From Ardenticatenales bacterium (GTDB lineage Bacteria; Chloroflexota; Anaerolineae; Ardenticatenales; Ardenticatenaceae): a stretch of DNA of 64,000 nt. The stretch spans positions 401,704 to 465,703 of the forward strand of contig JACKAZ010000001.1 of NCBI GenBank assembly GCA_020634795.1. The letters run 5' to 3'. Made by a program: the position numbers and the translations under genes. The notes beneath the pieces were generated by a model. It worked only from the letters and a program-made list of their open reading frames with translations, did no database searches and was not told the origin of the DNA. Below are positions 17,051 through 24,833 of this stretch, piece after piece (position 1 is the first letter of the stretch; each line of letters opens with the position of its first letter).

Positions 17051-17156
17051 GTCGAGAATCGTTTCGCCGCTCTGCCGTTGCTGCACTACGCGGCGCGGGG
17101 CGAACCGCCACCCGATCTAGGATGTCGAGAATCGTTTCGCCGCTCTGTCGTTGCTG
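17051..17156. repeat. 33-bp direct repeat pair
   Basis: GTCGAGAATCGTTTCGCCGC and the 13 bases after it occur at 17051-17083 and 17124-17156 with one mismatch. GGTGCAT/GGTGAAT heptamers (16988-17041) directly precede them. The whole spacer 16855-17200 is built of such repeats and encodes nothing recognised. Confidence 0.8.
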
Positions 17157-17200
17157 TTCACTCCAACCCACCCAACCCAGTAAACCCGTCAATTCCCAGC

Positions 17201-17285
17201 TCACAAAACTCATTAAACTCACAAAACTCACAAAACTCATAAAACTCACAAAACTCATTAAACTCACAAAACTCATTAAACTCAC
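17201..17285 (+). repeat. Nonamer array TCACAAAAC in a 5' leader
   Basis: Nine consecutive 9-bp units of the type TCACAAAAC / TCATTAAAC end 17 bp before the start codon of the gene at 17303. The same nonamer, in the same orientation relative to the gene, directly precedes the start codon of the DUF2723 gene (56717-56767, minus strand). Confidence 0.88.
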
Positions 17286-17302
17286 CCATCGCGAGACACC
17301 CC

Positions 17303-18067
17303 ATGAGCGAATTCCAATATTACGAATGGCAGGTGGTGGACAGGCCACTGACGCCGATCCAACAGGAGGCGGTGGGCGGGTTATCGAGCCACATCAGCGT
17401 GACTCCGCATCGTGCTCAGGTGGATTACAGTTGGGGCGACTTCAAGTATGATCCGATCACGGTCTTGGGCGATTACTTCGACGCCTTTCTCTACATGGCG
17501 AACTGGGGCCACCACCGTTTGGCCTTTCGATTTCCGGAAGGAACCATCGACGAGCGAGCCATCGCGGCGTATGAGAACGGGGACTTCATCGTGGTCCACC
17601 ACACGATTTACTCGATCATCGTCGAGCTGAACACGAGTGAGTCAGAGCTGGCGCGAGGCTGGATCGAGGGCGAGGGGTGGCTGTCACGGCTGCTGCCGTT
17701 GCGGGCCGAGATTCTAAAGGGAGACTACCGTTCGCTCTACCTCTTCCGCTGCTGGGCCGACGAACAGTTGGCCGCTTGGTGGGATGAAGAGGAAGATGGG
17801 CCGATGTCGCCCCTGCCCCCCGCGCCGTCTGGCCTCGGGCGCTTGAGCATGGCCCAGCAAGCGCTGGTCGACTGGCTGGACATCGACGAGGCAATCATTG
17901 CACGGGCACGCGCTCACCGCGCCGAGGCAGCGGTCGATGCGTCGTACGACTACGATGCGCTTATCCGCGCCCTGCCGCGCGAGGAAAGCGACGCTTTTCT
18001 GCGCCGCCTGCTCGACGATGAGCCGCTGCTCAGCGCGGCTCTCCGGCAACGGCTGCGGCGAGGCTAA
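17303..18067 (+). CDS. Conserved protein of unknown function (FQYYEWQ...RPLT type)
   Basis: A 254-residue soluble protein without signal or membrane segment. It starts FQYYEWQVVDRPLTPIQQEA and contains VDYSWGDFKYDP and YFDAFLYMANWGHHRLAFRF. This belongs to a conserved family of hypothetical proteins in Chloroflexota and some Actinobacteria whose role I cannot name. The C-terminal quarter is helical and acidic to basic (ALPREESDAFLRRLLDDEP). The leader carries the nonamer array and only a weak GCGAGA as ribosome-binding site. The GIY-YIG gene follows after five bases, suggesting co-transcription. Confidence 0.75.
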   Translation: MSEFQYYEWQVVDRPLTPIQQEAVGGLSSHISVTPHRAQVDYSWGDFKYDPITVLGDYFDAFLYMANWGHHRLAFRFPEGTIDERAIAAYENGDFIVVHHTIYSIIVELNTSESELARGWIEGEGWLSRLLPLRAEILKGDYRSLYLFRCWADEQLAAWWDEEEDGPMSPLPPAPSGLGRLSMAQQALVDWLDIDEAIIARARAHRAEAAVDASYDYDALIRALPREESDAFLRRLLDDEPLLSAALRQRLRRG

Positions 18068-18072
18068 GCATC

Positions 18073-18363
18073 GTGGAGGCGACGTCCGTGCCGCGGCAGG
18101 CCTGGGTCTACATCGTGGAATGCGCGGACGGAACGCTGTACACGGGCTGGAGCTACGATGTCGCGCAGCGCGTCGCGGCGCATAACGCGGGGCAGGGGGC
18201 GCGCTACACACGCGGTCGCACACCGGTCAGGCTGCGCTGGTGCGAAGCCCACCCCACGCGCCGCGCGGCCATGCAGCGCGAGGCTGCGCTGAAAAAGCTG
18301 CGGCGCACGGCGAAGTGGCGGTTGATTGAGGGCGGGGTAGACGCGAACGGGCGAAATTCTTAA
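18073..18363 (+). CDS. GIY-YIG nuclease-domain protein (UPF0213/YhbQ-like)
   Basis: A 96-residue single-domain protein. The GIY-YIG core appears as VYIVECADGTLYTGW: VYI replaces GIY and YTG replaces YIG. Arg near residue 36 and a conserved EAALKKLRR helix follow. Proteins of this size are small nucleases of uncertain role, possibly in DNA repair. The GTG start at 18073 lies five bases after the stop of the preceding gene. AUG is not available in a suitable place. Confidence 0.85.
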   Translation: MEATSVPRQAWVYIVECADGTLYTGWSYDVAQRVAAHNAGQGARYTRGRTPVRLRWCEAHPTRRAAMQREAALKKLRRTAKWRLIEGGVDANGRNS

Positions 18364-18379
18364 CGGGAGGGGGTGTTTC

Positions 18380-18775
18380 CTATAACTCCGTCTGCAGAAA
18401 AAAGAGCACCTTTTCATAGATAGCTTCTGCCCCAGAAAGTGCGCCCTGCGCCTCTTCTGCGGAAAGTTCGGTGAGGTCACCTGGGTAACGAATCTCCACC
18501 GCGAAGGGGGCTAACTCGGCTGCGGCGTTGCGTAATGTTCCAAACTCTGCTTCTAGGGCTTCACATAGCTCCAGTAGATAGGTGAGACTGTGTACCTTCT
18601 CGAAATGGATTGATTCTGACGTAAGAAATGCCTTCAACGCTTTCTCAGCAGCCTGCTGGCAATGAAATGCGGCCGTGTCGAAAACAGGTTCGTCGTGGCT
18701 AACCAGAATCTGCGCAGATCGAAGGTCGTTACGGGCTTTATGAAGCCATGCGCGGGTTTCATCCAGTGGCGGCAT
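18380..18775 (-). CDS. HEPN-domain protein, partner of an MNT nucleotidyltransferase
   Basis: About 131 residues from the ATG at 18775, which lies inside the end of the upstream MNT gene (17-bp overlap); an ATG at 18811 gives 143 residues and is less likely. The pattern AWLHKARNDLRSAQ, AFHCQQAAEKALKA and VHSLTYLL is that of HEPN helices. The late EIRYPGDL motif is the usual end of the PF05168 type. HEPN/MNT pairs act as toxin-antitoxin modules. In characterised examples the MNT protein AMPylates or otherwise neutralises a HEPN RNase. The R-x4-H catalytic motif of many HEPN RNases is not obvious here. Confidence 0.85.
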   Translation of the reverse strand: MPPLDETRAWLHKARNDLRSAQILVSHDEPVFDTAAFHCQQAAEKALKAFLTSESIHFEKVHSLTYLLELCEALEAEFGTLRNAAAELAPFAVEIRYPGDLTELSAEEAQGALSGAEAIYEKVLFFLQTEL

Positions 18776-19088
18776 AGAGCACTTTACCCCGCTCTTGAAT
18801 CGTTCGTTCAACCGAGTTTAGCCAGCTTCCCCGCCGTTCGAACTCCTCCTTAGTGGCAACTTTTACCTCGACAGGCACCCCGAGCCCATAGAGTGCGACA
18901 TATACACTCGACGCTCGCCTGTGTGGGGGTGCTGTAGATTCTGGGACCACCACATACAGATCGATGTCGCTATCCGTGTGCGGCTCTCCATAGGCGTGTG
19001 AACCATAAAGATAAATCGTGCTGGGCTGAAGATGCCTAATTAGCCGCTCTACAATTTCGTCTAAAAGTTGAGGTTGCAACGTTTTCAT
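18759..19088 (-). CDS. MNT-type minimal nucleotidyltransferase (antitoxin-like)
   Basis: A 109-residue protein with the nucleotidyltransferase signature GSHAYGEPHTDSDIDLYVVV, i.e. GS followed by DxD, which binds two metals and ATP in pol-beta-like enzymes. It begins MKTLQPQLLDEIVERLIRHL and ends with a basic helix. It is the first gene of a two-gene operon with the overlapping HEPN protein. In studied MntA-HepT pairs this component is the antitoxin. Both genes stand between unrelated operons, as often seen for mobile defence or stress cassettes. Confidence 0.87.
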   Translation of the reverse strand: MKTLQPQLLDEIVERLIRHLQPSTIYLYGSHAYGEPHTDSDIDLYVVVPESTAPPHRRASSVYVALYGLGVPVEVKVATKEEFERRGSWLNSVERTIQERGKVLYAATG

Positions 19089-19200
19089 CGGGATGCCCCA
19101 CCTTTTTACAATCAGGCGCTGTAAGACTCACCACTTTATTAGAATGACACAGGGGGACAAAATAGACAAGCCCCGCCCCTTACAAAAGTGGTGGGCGCAC

Positions 19201-20439
19201 TCAGCGCAGCGCATCCAGCAGCTCGTCGACGCGGACACGGGCCACATTGCAGGCGGCGTCGGAATAGGCGTAAGGGATGACTAGCCAACCATTGTGCTGC
19301 ATTGCTCCGCAACTGTAGACAACGTTCGGGACGTAGCCCTCTCGCTCTTCGGGGAGCGGGGCGAGCAACGCGTGGGGCAGGGTGGCGATCACGCGACTGG
19401 GATCGTCGAGGTCGAGCAAGTCTACGCTCAACGTATACTCCCGCATCGGCCCCACCCCGTGCGTCAGCAGTAGCCAACCGGCCTCCGTTTCGATGGGGGA
19501 GCCGTTGTTGCCGATCTGCACCAGCTCGCGCCCACTCTGCGGCCCACGTAAGAAAGTAGCCTCCTCCCACCGGTCGATGCGTGCCGAACGCATGAGGTAG
19601 TTCTGCTCGTTGTCTTGGCGACCCAACATCACGTATTCCCCGCCGATCCGTCGCGGGAAGAGCGCGACGCCCTTGTTCAGAACCGCCGCCCCCTGCAACG
19701 GAATCACCTCGAAGGTGGCGAAGTCCTGCGTCGCCAACAGCTTGGGACAGATGCGTTGCCCGTCGTAGGCCGTGTAAGGGCCGTACCATGTTGGCCCATC
19801 CGACGCCTCGTCGAAACGGACCCAGCGCACATCTTCGATGCCCATCCGCTCGTCGGCCATGACGGGGAAGAGCGTTCGTTCGCCCAACGGCACCTCAGGG
19901 GGGAAGAGGTGACGATGGTCGACGAGGGTGGGCAGTGTGGCCCAGGGTTCAGGGGGATCGAGCTGGAGAAGGCCCTCTGCGCTCACGATGCCCGCGCGGA
20001 AGGTGAGCGAAGAGATGTGTCCTTCGCCCGTGGCGCGGAAGGAGAGGATGACCCGTCGCGCATCCGCGTCGATCCCCGACTGATCGGGATGGGGGACGAT
20101 GGACGGATTGAAAAGCGCGGCGGCTTCAATACTATACTCGAGCGTGAAGGTAGCGCCGATGACGAACCGCTGCGCCTCGCTCAGCGCCAGGGCGGATGGC
20201 ACAAAGGGCATCACGAGCGCGGCATGACGGGCCAAAATCGTGTCGAAATCTCGGTGGCGCCCCTGGTACCGCGCGCGGATATCCGCGGCCAGCGCCGCTA
20301 TCTGTGCGGGAGGCAGGGCGAGGATGCGCTGCGCGATTCGTTCGATGCGGGCCGTGTCGCTGGGAAGAAAGGGGCGTGCGGCGACGCGGGACGGGTCGGC
20401 GTGGAGTGCGATTTGCTGGCGGTAAACCGGGGGTGTCAT
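19201..20439 (-). CDS. GH130-family beta-mannoside phosphorylase-like enzyme
   Basis: A 412-residue five-bladed beta-propeller protein, translated from an ATG at 20439 that overlaps the DUF624 stop (ATGA). Longer readings into 21012 are out of frame with the upstream gene. Features typical of GH130 are MGIEDVRWVRF (likely holding the catalytic Asp), TAYDG, and the late GWLLLTHGVGPMREYTLSVD then LLDLDDPSRVI. GH130 enzymes split beta-1,2 or beta-1,4-mannosides with phosphate, giving mannose 1-phosphate; the linkage cannot be told here. It is the last gene of the sugar operon, so imported oligosaccharides are probable substrates. Confidence 0.85.
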   Translation of the reverse strand: MTPPVYRQQIALHADPSRVAARPFLPSDTARIERIAQRILALPPAQIAALAADIRARYQGRHRDFDTILARHAALVMPFVPSALALSEAQRFVIGATFTLEYSIEAAALFNPSIVPHPDQSGIDADARRVILSFRATGEGHISSLTFRAGIVSAEGLLQLDPPEPWATLPTLVDHRHLFPPEVPLGERTLFPVMADERMGIEDVRWVRFDEASDGPTWYGPYTAYDGQRICPKLLATQDFATFEVIPLQGAAVLNKGVALFPRRIGGEYVMLGRQDNEQNYLMRSARIDRWEEATFLRGPQSGRELVQIGNNGSPIETEAGWLLLTHGVGPMREYTLSVDLLDLDDPSRVIATLPHALLAPLPEEREGYVPNVVYSCGAMQHNGWLVIPYAYSDAACNVARVRVDELLDALR

Positions 20440-21089
20440 CACTCTTCTGCGGGGGGCAGATGGGCCGCGACCATGGCGGTGGTGATCAACGCCGTGGCCG
20501 CCATGAAGAGGACGCCGAGTAGGACACCGGTCAAGACGCTGCCAATCCCCAACGCCAGAATCAGGAGCATGGTAAGAAAGGCGGCGGCGGGATTTTGCAG
20601 CAGAAAGGCGAAGCAGTTCCGCCACGTCGTGCGTAAGCTGCGGAACCCTTCCTCTTGCGCGAACCAGAAGGGCCAGAAGAAGAGGTTGAGCGCGGCCCAA
20701 ACGACGCCAATCGTGGTCCAAATCCAGCGCAGAATAGCCCAGCTCGGCCCCGCTGCCTCGCGGTAGAGCCAAAGATTGGCCGCAGTGACGCCCCCAATGA
20801 GCATCACCACGATGCCCCAGCGCAAGGCGGGCCACGCATTTCGTCGCGCCGCCGCGAGGAACATGGCCCACCCCACGAAGGGATCCCGCTGCAAAACGCG
20901 GCGTGCCACGAAGATGAGTGCAGCGGTGCTGATCGGCGCCAAGACGACGGTGAAAAGCGTGATCGCCCAGACGATGTTGAGCGCGGTCAGCACGAAGATC
21001 TCGCGCCACCACCCTTCGACCGCCGCTTGCAGCGCCCCCCGCACCCCGTCCGGCAGGCGCAGGGGGCGCACCGATTGCGCTTCCATCAT
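20439..21089 (-). CDS. DUF624 (YesL-like) membrane protein
   Basis: 216 residues with five probable membrane segments, including FVLTALNIVWAITLFTVVLA and the C-terminal AFLTMLLILALGIGSVLTG. YesL/DUF624 proteins are found in carbohydrate ABC transporter operons of Firmicutes and Chloroflexota and are thought to help the permeases, though this is not established. It starts seven bases after the permease stop and its stop overlaps the GH130 start, so it lies within one transcript. Confidence 0.8.
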   Translation of the reverse strand: MMEAQSVRPLRLPDGVRGALQAAVEGWWREIFVLTALNIVWAITLFTVVLAPISTAALIFVARRVLQRDPFVGWAMFLAAARRNAWPALRWGIVVMLIGGVTAANLWLYREAAGPSWAILRWIWTTIGVVWAALNLFFWPFWFAQEEGFRSLRTTWRNCFAFLLQNPAAAFLTMLLILALGIGSVLTGVLLGVLFMAATALITTAMVAAHLPPAEE

Positions 21090-21096
21090 GTCGTTG

Positions 21097-22368
21097 TTAG
21101 CCCTTCACACCTGCGTACGACACCCCTTCGATGTAGTACCGGCTGAACATGAAGAAGAGGACCAGCACGGGCAGCGCGTTCAAGATCGCCGCCACCAGCA
21201 GCAGGTTCAATTCGGCGCGGTACTGCCCCTGGAAGATCTGGAGCGCCACGTTCATCACCCACATGTCACGCCGTTGTAGGTAGAGCAGCGGGCCGAGGTA
21301 GGCGTTCCACATCCCCTGGAATTGGAGGATGAAGACCGTCAGCAGGGCCGGGCGGGCCAGCGGCAGGATCACATCCTTAAACGTTTGGAAGTAAGAGGCC
21401 CCGTCGATGTAGGCCGCCTCCTCCAGATCGCGTGGCACCGCTTTGAGGAACTGGGTCAGCAGGAAGATGCTCCCCGCAGAGACCAGGCCCGGGATGACCA
21501 AGCTATAGGCGCGGTTGATCCACTCCAGTTTCGACATCAGCACATAGGCGGGAACCAACGTGACAGCCCCAGGGATCATCATCGTCGCCAGCATGAAGGA
21601 AAAGATGATATCTCTCCCGGGGAATTTGAGCCGCGCGAAGGCGTAGGCGGTCATGGCGCAGAAGAGCAGTTGGAAGCTGGCCATCATCACCGAAAGTACG
21701 GCCGTGTTGAAGAGCCAGCGCCAGAACCGGCCCCCGCCCGCGAACATGGCGATCTGCTCGAAGAGGATCGTAACGACGGCGCCCGCCGCCAGACTCCAGA
21801 GCAGCGCCAGCACCACCCGCCGCCAATCGGGATTGGACATGCCCATCAACAGGACCCCGATCAGCATGATGATCGCGATAGAGGCACCGACCGCGAGGGT
21901 TTCCATGCGGCCCGCGCCGATGCGAGCATCCAGATACCAGGCTGCCGCCGCGCCCCCCAGCAGAGAGACCAGAATGCTGAGGGGAAGCCCCAACGAACGG
22001 GCCATGCCACGATCCTTGATCACATTGGTCAGACCGGTGAGCAGGAAAGTGAGGAAGGCGGTGAAAAGGCCCGCCATCAGGCCGAGCGAGGCCGCGCCGT
22101 CCAAGCGCGCTTCGCCGCCAACATCGGCCGCGAAGAAACGGGGCCAGTTTTCCCATTGCCATTCCTTCGGGAAGAGGGTCGGTGGATAGGCGATGATCTC
22201 GGAGTTGGTTTTGAAGCTACCGAGGAACGAGAGGATGAAGGGGGCGAAAAGCACCAGCCCCAACAGGATCATGAGGGCATAGCGCACCACAACCGACAGC
22301 GTATCTTGCAGATCGACGCCGCTCGGCTTGGTTTGTACGGATGAGGAGCTCTGAGTTACGGATGCCAT
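21097..22368 (-). CDS. Sugar ABC transporter permease, MalG type, with enlarged N-terminal half
   Basis: 423 residues, where MalG-type permeases usually have 270-300. The extra 120 or so residues lie after the first membrane segment and its FKTNSEIIAYPPTLFP segment. They include at least three additional hydrophobic stretches around 90-205 (LMAGLFTAFLTFLLTGL, LPLSILVSLLGGAAAAW, TLAVGASIAIIMLIG). The core then resumes and carries the EAA loop EEAAYIDGASYFQTFKDVI-LPLARP that contacts the ATPase. An AAGGAG ribosome-binding site precedes the ATG. It would pair with the MalF-like permease upstream. No ATPase gene is in the operon, so a shared MsiK-like ATPase elsewhere is expected. Confidence 0.88.
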   Translation of the reverse strand: MASVTQSSSSVQTKPSGVDLQDTLSVVVRYALMILLGLVLFAPFILSFLGSFKTNSEIIAYPPTLFPKEWQWENWPRFFAADVGGEARLDGAASLGLMAGLFTAFLTFLLTGLTNVIKDRGMARSLGLPLSILVSLLGGAAAAWYLDARIGAGRMETLAVGASIAIIMLIGVLLMGMSNPDWRRVVLALLWSLAAGAVVTILFEQIAMFAGGGRFWRWLFNTAVLSVMMASFQLLFCAMTAYAFARLKFPGRDIIFSFMLATMMIPGAVTLVPAYVLMSKLEWINRAYSLVIPGLVSAGSIFLLTQFLKAVPRDLEEAAYIDGASYFQTFKDVILPLARPALLTVFILQFQGMWNAYLGPLLYLQRRDMWVMNVALQIFQGQYRAELNLLLVAAILNALPVLVLFFMFSRYYIEGVSYAGVKG

Positions 22369-22380
22369 GAGATCTCCTTC

Positions 22381-23412
22381 CTAATATTGCTCGGTGCCTG
22401 ATTCGATGTAGCGACGCTGAATCAGGGTGAAGATGAAGATGATGATGGCCAAGAGGAAGGCCATGGCGGAAGCATACCCCATCCGAATGATGCTCCCCCC
22501 GCCGATGCGACCCAGCGCCTCTCCATAGATCAGGTAGACCGGCGTGAGCGTCGTGTTCAACGGACCGCCAGCCGTGAGGAACTGGACTTGGTCGAAAACT
22601 TGGAAGGCCCCGATCGTGCCGAGCACCACGATCAGCAACGTGACGGGACGCAGCATCGGCAACGTGACGTTCCAGAACGCTTGCCGACCGTCGGCCCCGT
22701 CGATCGAGGCCGCTTCGTAGAGCGTGGGCGGCACATCTTGCAGGGCGGCCAAGTACATGATCATAAAGGTGGGCGCCGTGGTGAAGATGTTCATGAACAT
22801 GATCGCCATCCAGGTGATACTTGGCCCACGCAAGTACCAGAGATTGGAAGGAATGTCCCCGCCAAAGGCGTTGGCGATCAGTTGAAAGAGGCCGCGCGGG
22901 TCGTTCAGCCATTCGATCGCGCTCCAATCGGCCCCGAACAGACCGAAGATGCGATCAAACATGAAGTTGACATAACCCGTCTTGAGGTAGAGCCAGAGGA
23001 AAATCGCTGAGATCACGATGGAGGAGGTGACGCTGGGGCCGTAAAAGATCGTTCGGAAAAACTGTTGGCCCCGTATCTTGCGATTCAGAATCAGCGCCAG
23101 CATCAGCGCGGCGGCGGTCTGAAAGGGCACCACCGTGATGACATACCAGAAGATGTTGACGAGCGACCGAATGAAGCCGTTCGTGTCGGTCAGCGCCTTC
23201 TGATAGTTCTCGAGACCGTTGAATTGTGGGGCTTGAAAGAGGTTGTAGGATGTGAAGCTGATATACAAGGCAAAGGCGATGATGCCCACGGTGAAAATCG
23301 CCGTTACCAGCAGATAGGGAGAGAGGAAGAGATAGCCGGTGATCGCTTCGTCCCGCTCACGCGCCGTCAAGCCGCGTTTGCGAGCGACCGGACTTTTAGC
23401 TGACGCTGCCAT
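22381..23412 (-). CDS. Sugar ABC transporter permease, MalF type
   Basis: 343 residues with six membrane segments and a conserved EAA loop YEAASIDGADGRQAFWNVTLPMLRPV. The N terminus is a long basic cytoplasmic stretch (AKSPVARKRGLTARERDE) before TM1. AAGGAAGGTGG precedes the ATG. It forms the transmembrane pore with the next gene product. It is separated from the binding-protein gene by 89 bp that hold a strong hairpin. Confidence 0.93.
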   Translation of the reverse strand: MAASAKSPVARKRGLTARERDEAITGYLFLSPYLLVTAIFTVGIIAFALYISFTSYNLFQAPQFNGLENYQKALTDTNGFIRSLVNIFWYVITVVPFQTAAALMLALILNRKIRGQQFFRTIFYGPSVTSSIVISAIFLWLYLKTGYVNFMFDRIFGLFGADWSAIEWLNDPRGLFQLIANAFGGDIPSNLWYLRGPSITWMAIMFMNIFTTAPTFMIMYLAALQDVPPTLYEAASIDGADGRQAFWNVTLPMLRPVTLLIVVLGTIGAFQVFDQVQFLTAGGPLNTTLTPVYLIYGEALGRIGGGSIIRMGYASAMAFLLAIIIFIFTLIQRRYIESGTEQY

Positions 23413-23455
23413 AGTCCACCTTCCTTAGGTCGTGGTCGAAAGGGTCTTGGGGTAT

Positions 23456-23487
23456 CACGGTGCGGGGCCTTATCGCCCCGCACCGTG
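23456..23487 (-). promoter_or_regulatory. Intercistronic hairpin between binding protein and permeases
   Basis: CACGGTGCGGGGC (23456-23468), loop CTTATC, and its exact complement (23475-23487) form a 13-bp GC-rich stem. There is no T run on the transcribed side. It lies between the stop of the binding protein and the start of the first permease. Such hairpins, as in malE-malF, usually stabilise the upstream mRNA and give more binding protein than permease. Confidence 0.7.
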
Positions 23488-23501
23488 GTGATGAATCACG
23501 C

Positions 23502-24803
23502 TTATTGCGCGTCGTCCAACGCCTGCTGGGCTTCGCCCTGTGCCTGTGTGAAGGCTTCGCTCACCGTCTGCTCACCCAAGTAGATACGCTCGAGCGCCTT
23601 GCCGACCGCGTCGTTGACACGACCGGTGTTGGGTCCCCAGTTGGCGACACGGGTCAACTCGTAGGTTCCCCCTTCGGAGATCGCCTTGTCGTTTTCGTCC
23701 TTGATCAGGTCGAGCTGATCGGAGCGTGCCGGATAGGCAAAGCCTGTCTCGGCGATGGCGGCTTGGTTGTCGCGCCCCGTGACGAAGAGTGCGAAGGCCG
23801 CGGCCGCGTTGGGATTGTCGCTCTGTGCGTTCACCCCGATGCCGTTGGTGAAGATGATGTCGGCCTTGCCTTCCGGCCCACTGGGTACGGGCACGGCCTT
23901 CCACTCCACATCGGCGAAGTCGTTACGCATGAAGTTGACCATCCAGCCGCCTTCGAGCGTCGTCGCCACCAGCTTCTTACCGATCGCTTCCCCACACCAA
24001 CCCGCACCGACATCGGCGGCGGTCACCAGCGACCCTTCCTGCTTCATGTCGGCAACGATTTGCGCGGCGGTCTCGATCCCTTCGTTATCCAGCGTGGCGG
24101 ACGTCCAGTCATCGTTGGTGAACGTGGCGCCGTAGCTAAAGGCCCACGGTGCAAAGCGTGCCCAGTCGGCCCCTTGGCAGAAGCCACCATACTCGGTATT
24201 CTCCGCGAGCGCTTGGGCGGCCGTGCGCAGATCTTCCCAGGTCCAGTCGGCGGTCGGCTCGTCAATGCCCGCTTCCGCAAAGGCTTCGGGCAGGTAAACG
24301 AGGCCCAACGTTCCCCAGTCCTTTGGTAAGGCATAGGTCTTGCCGTCCACCGTAAAGATGTCGAGCAACGCCGGCACGAATTCTTCGCGGGTGATATCGG
24401 CACTCGCCATGAAGTCGTCCAGCGCCAGCAGTTGGCCCGTGCGTCCCAGCGCCGTCATCAAGCTGTCGTCGACGTAGATCACGTCCGGCGCATCACCGCC
24501 CGCAAAGGCGGCCTTGATCTGGGTCTGGAAGTCGGCGGGAACCGGTTGGTAGTCGATCGTCACGCTCGGACAGGCCTCGTTGAAGCGGGTGATCGAATCG
24601 CGGTAGACTTGCTGCTCGGTCTCGTCACCCCAGCCCGAAAAGACGACGGTGGCATCGGGTTCGACCGCGATGCCCATGCAGGTATCGCCACCCTCGGCGG
24701 CCATGTCGGTGGCGTCGCCGGTGTTATCACCATCCGACGCGCCGCCACATGCGGCCAAGAGCATCGTCAGCATCAGCATGGTTACAAGCAATAGACGTTT
24801 CAT
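23502..24803 (-). CDS. Extracellular sugar-binding lipoprotein of the ABC transporter
   Basis: 433 residues with a lipoprotein signal ending in LLAAC (Cys about 19). A low-complexity acidic spacer follows, then a periplasmic-binding-fold domain with the extracellular solute-binding family 1 pattern. Motifs such as TVVFSGWGDETEQQVYRDSI at the start and DAPDVIYVDDS fit the family. GGAGGAG precedes the ATG. It sits behind the phosphorylase gene and ahead of the permeases. The substrate is unknown but should yield a glucoside that the GH65 and GH130 enzymes can split. Confidence 0.92.
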   Translation of the reverse strand: MKRLLLVTMLMLTMLLAACGGASDGDNTGDATDMAAEGGDTCMGIAVEPDATVVFSGWGDETEQQVYRDSITRFNEACPSVTIDYQPVPADFQTQIKAAFAGGDAPDVIYVDDSLMTALGRTGQLLALDDFMASADITREEFVPALLDIFTVDGKTYALPKDWGTLGLVYLPEAFAEAGIDEPTADWTWEDLRTAAQALAENTEYGGFCQGADWARFAPWAFSYGATFTNDDWTSATLDNEGIETAAQIVADMKQEGSLVTAADVGAGWCGEAIGKKLVATTLEGGWMVNFMRNDFADVEWKAVPVPSGPEGKADIIFTNGIGVNAQSDNPNAAAAFALFVTGRDNQAAIAETGFAYPARSDQLDLIKDENDKAISEGGTYELTRVANWGPNTGRVNDAVGKALERIYLGEQTVSEAFTQAQGEAQQALDDAQ

Positions 24804-24833
24804 TTTGGATTCTCCTCCGTGTTGATGGATGTG

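Noticed and set aside
17201..17285. Possible CRISPR array
   Set aside because: The units are 9 bp, directly tandem and without spacers; no cas genes were seen anywhere in the window.
20440..21012. Upstream extension of the GH130 gene to 603 codons
   Set aside because: The added 191 residues are Arg/His-rich, fit no family and overlap the DUF624 gene in another frame; the ATG at 20439 coupled by ATGA is preferred.
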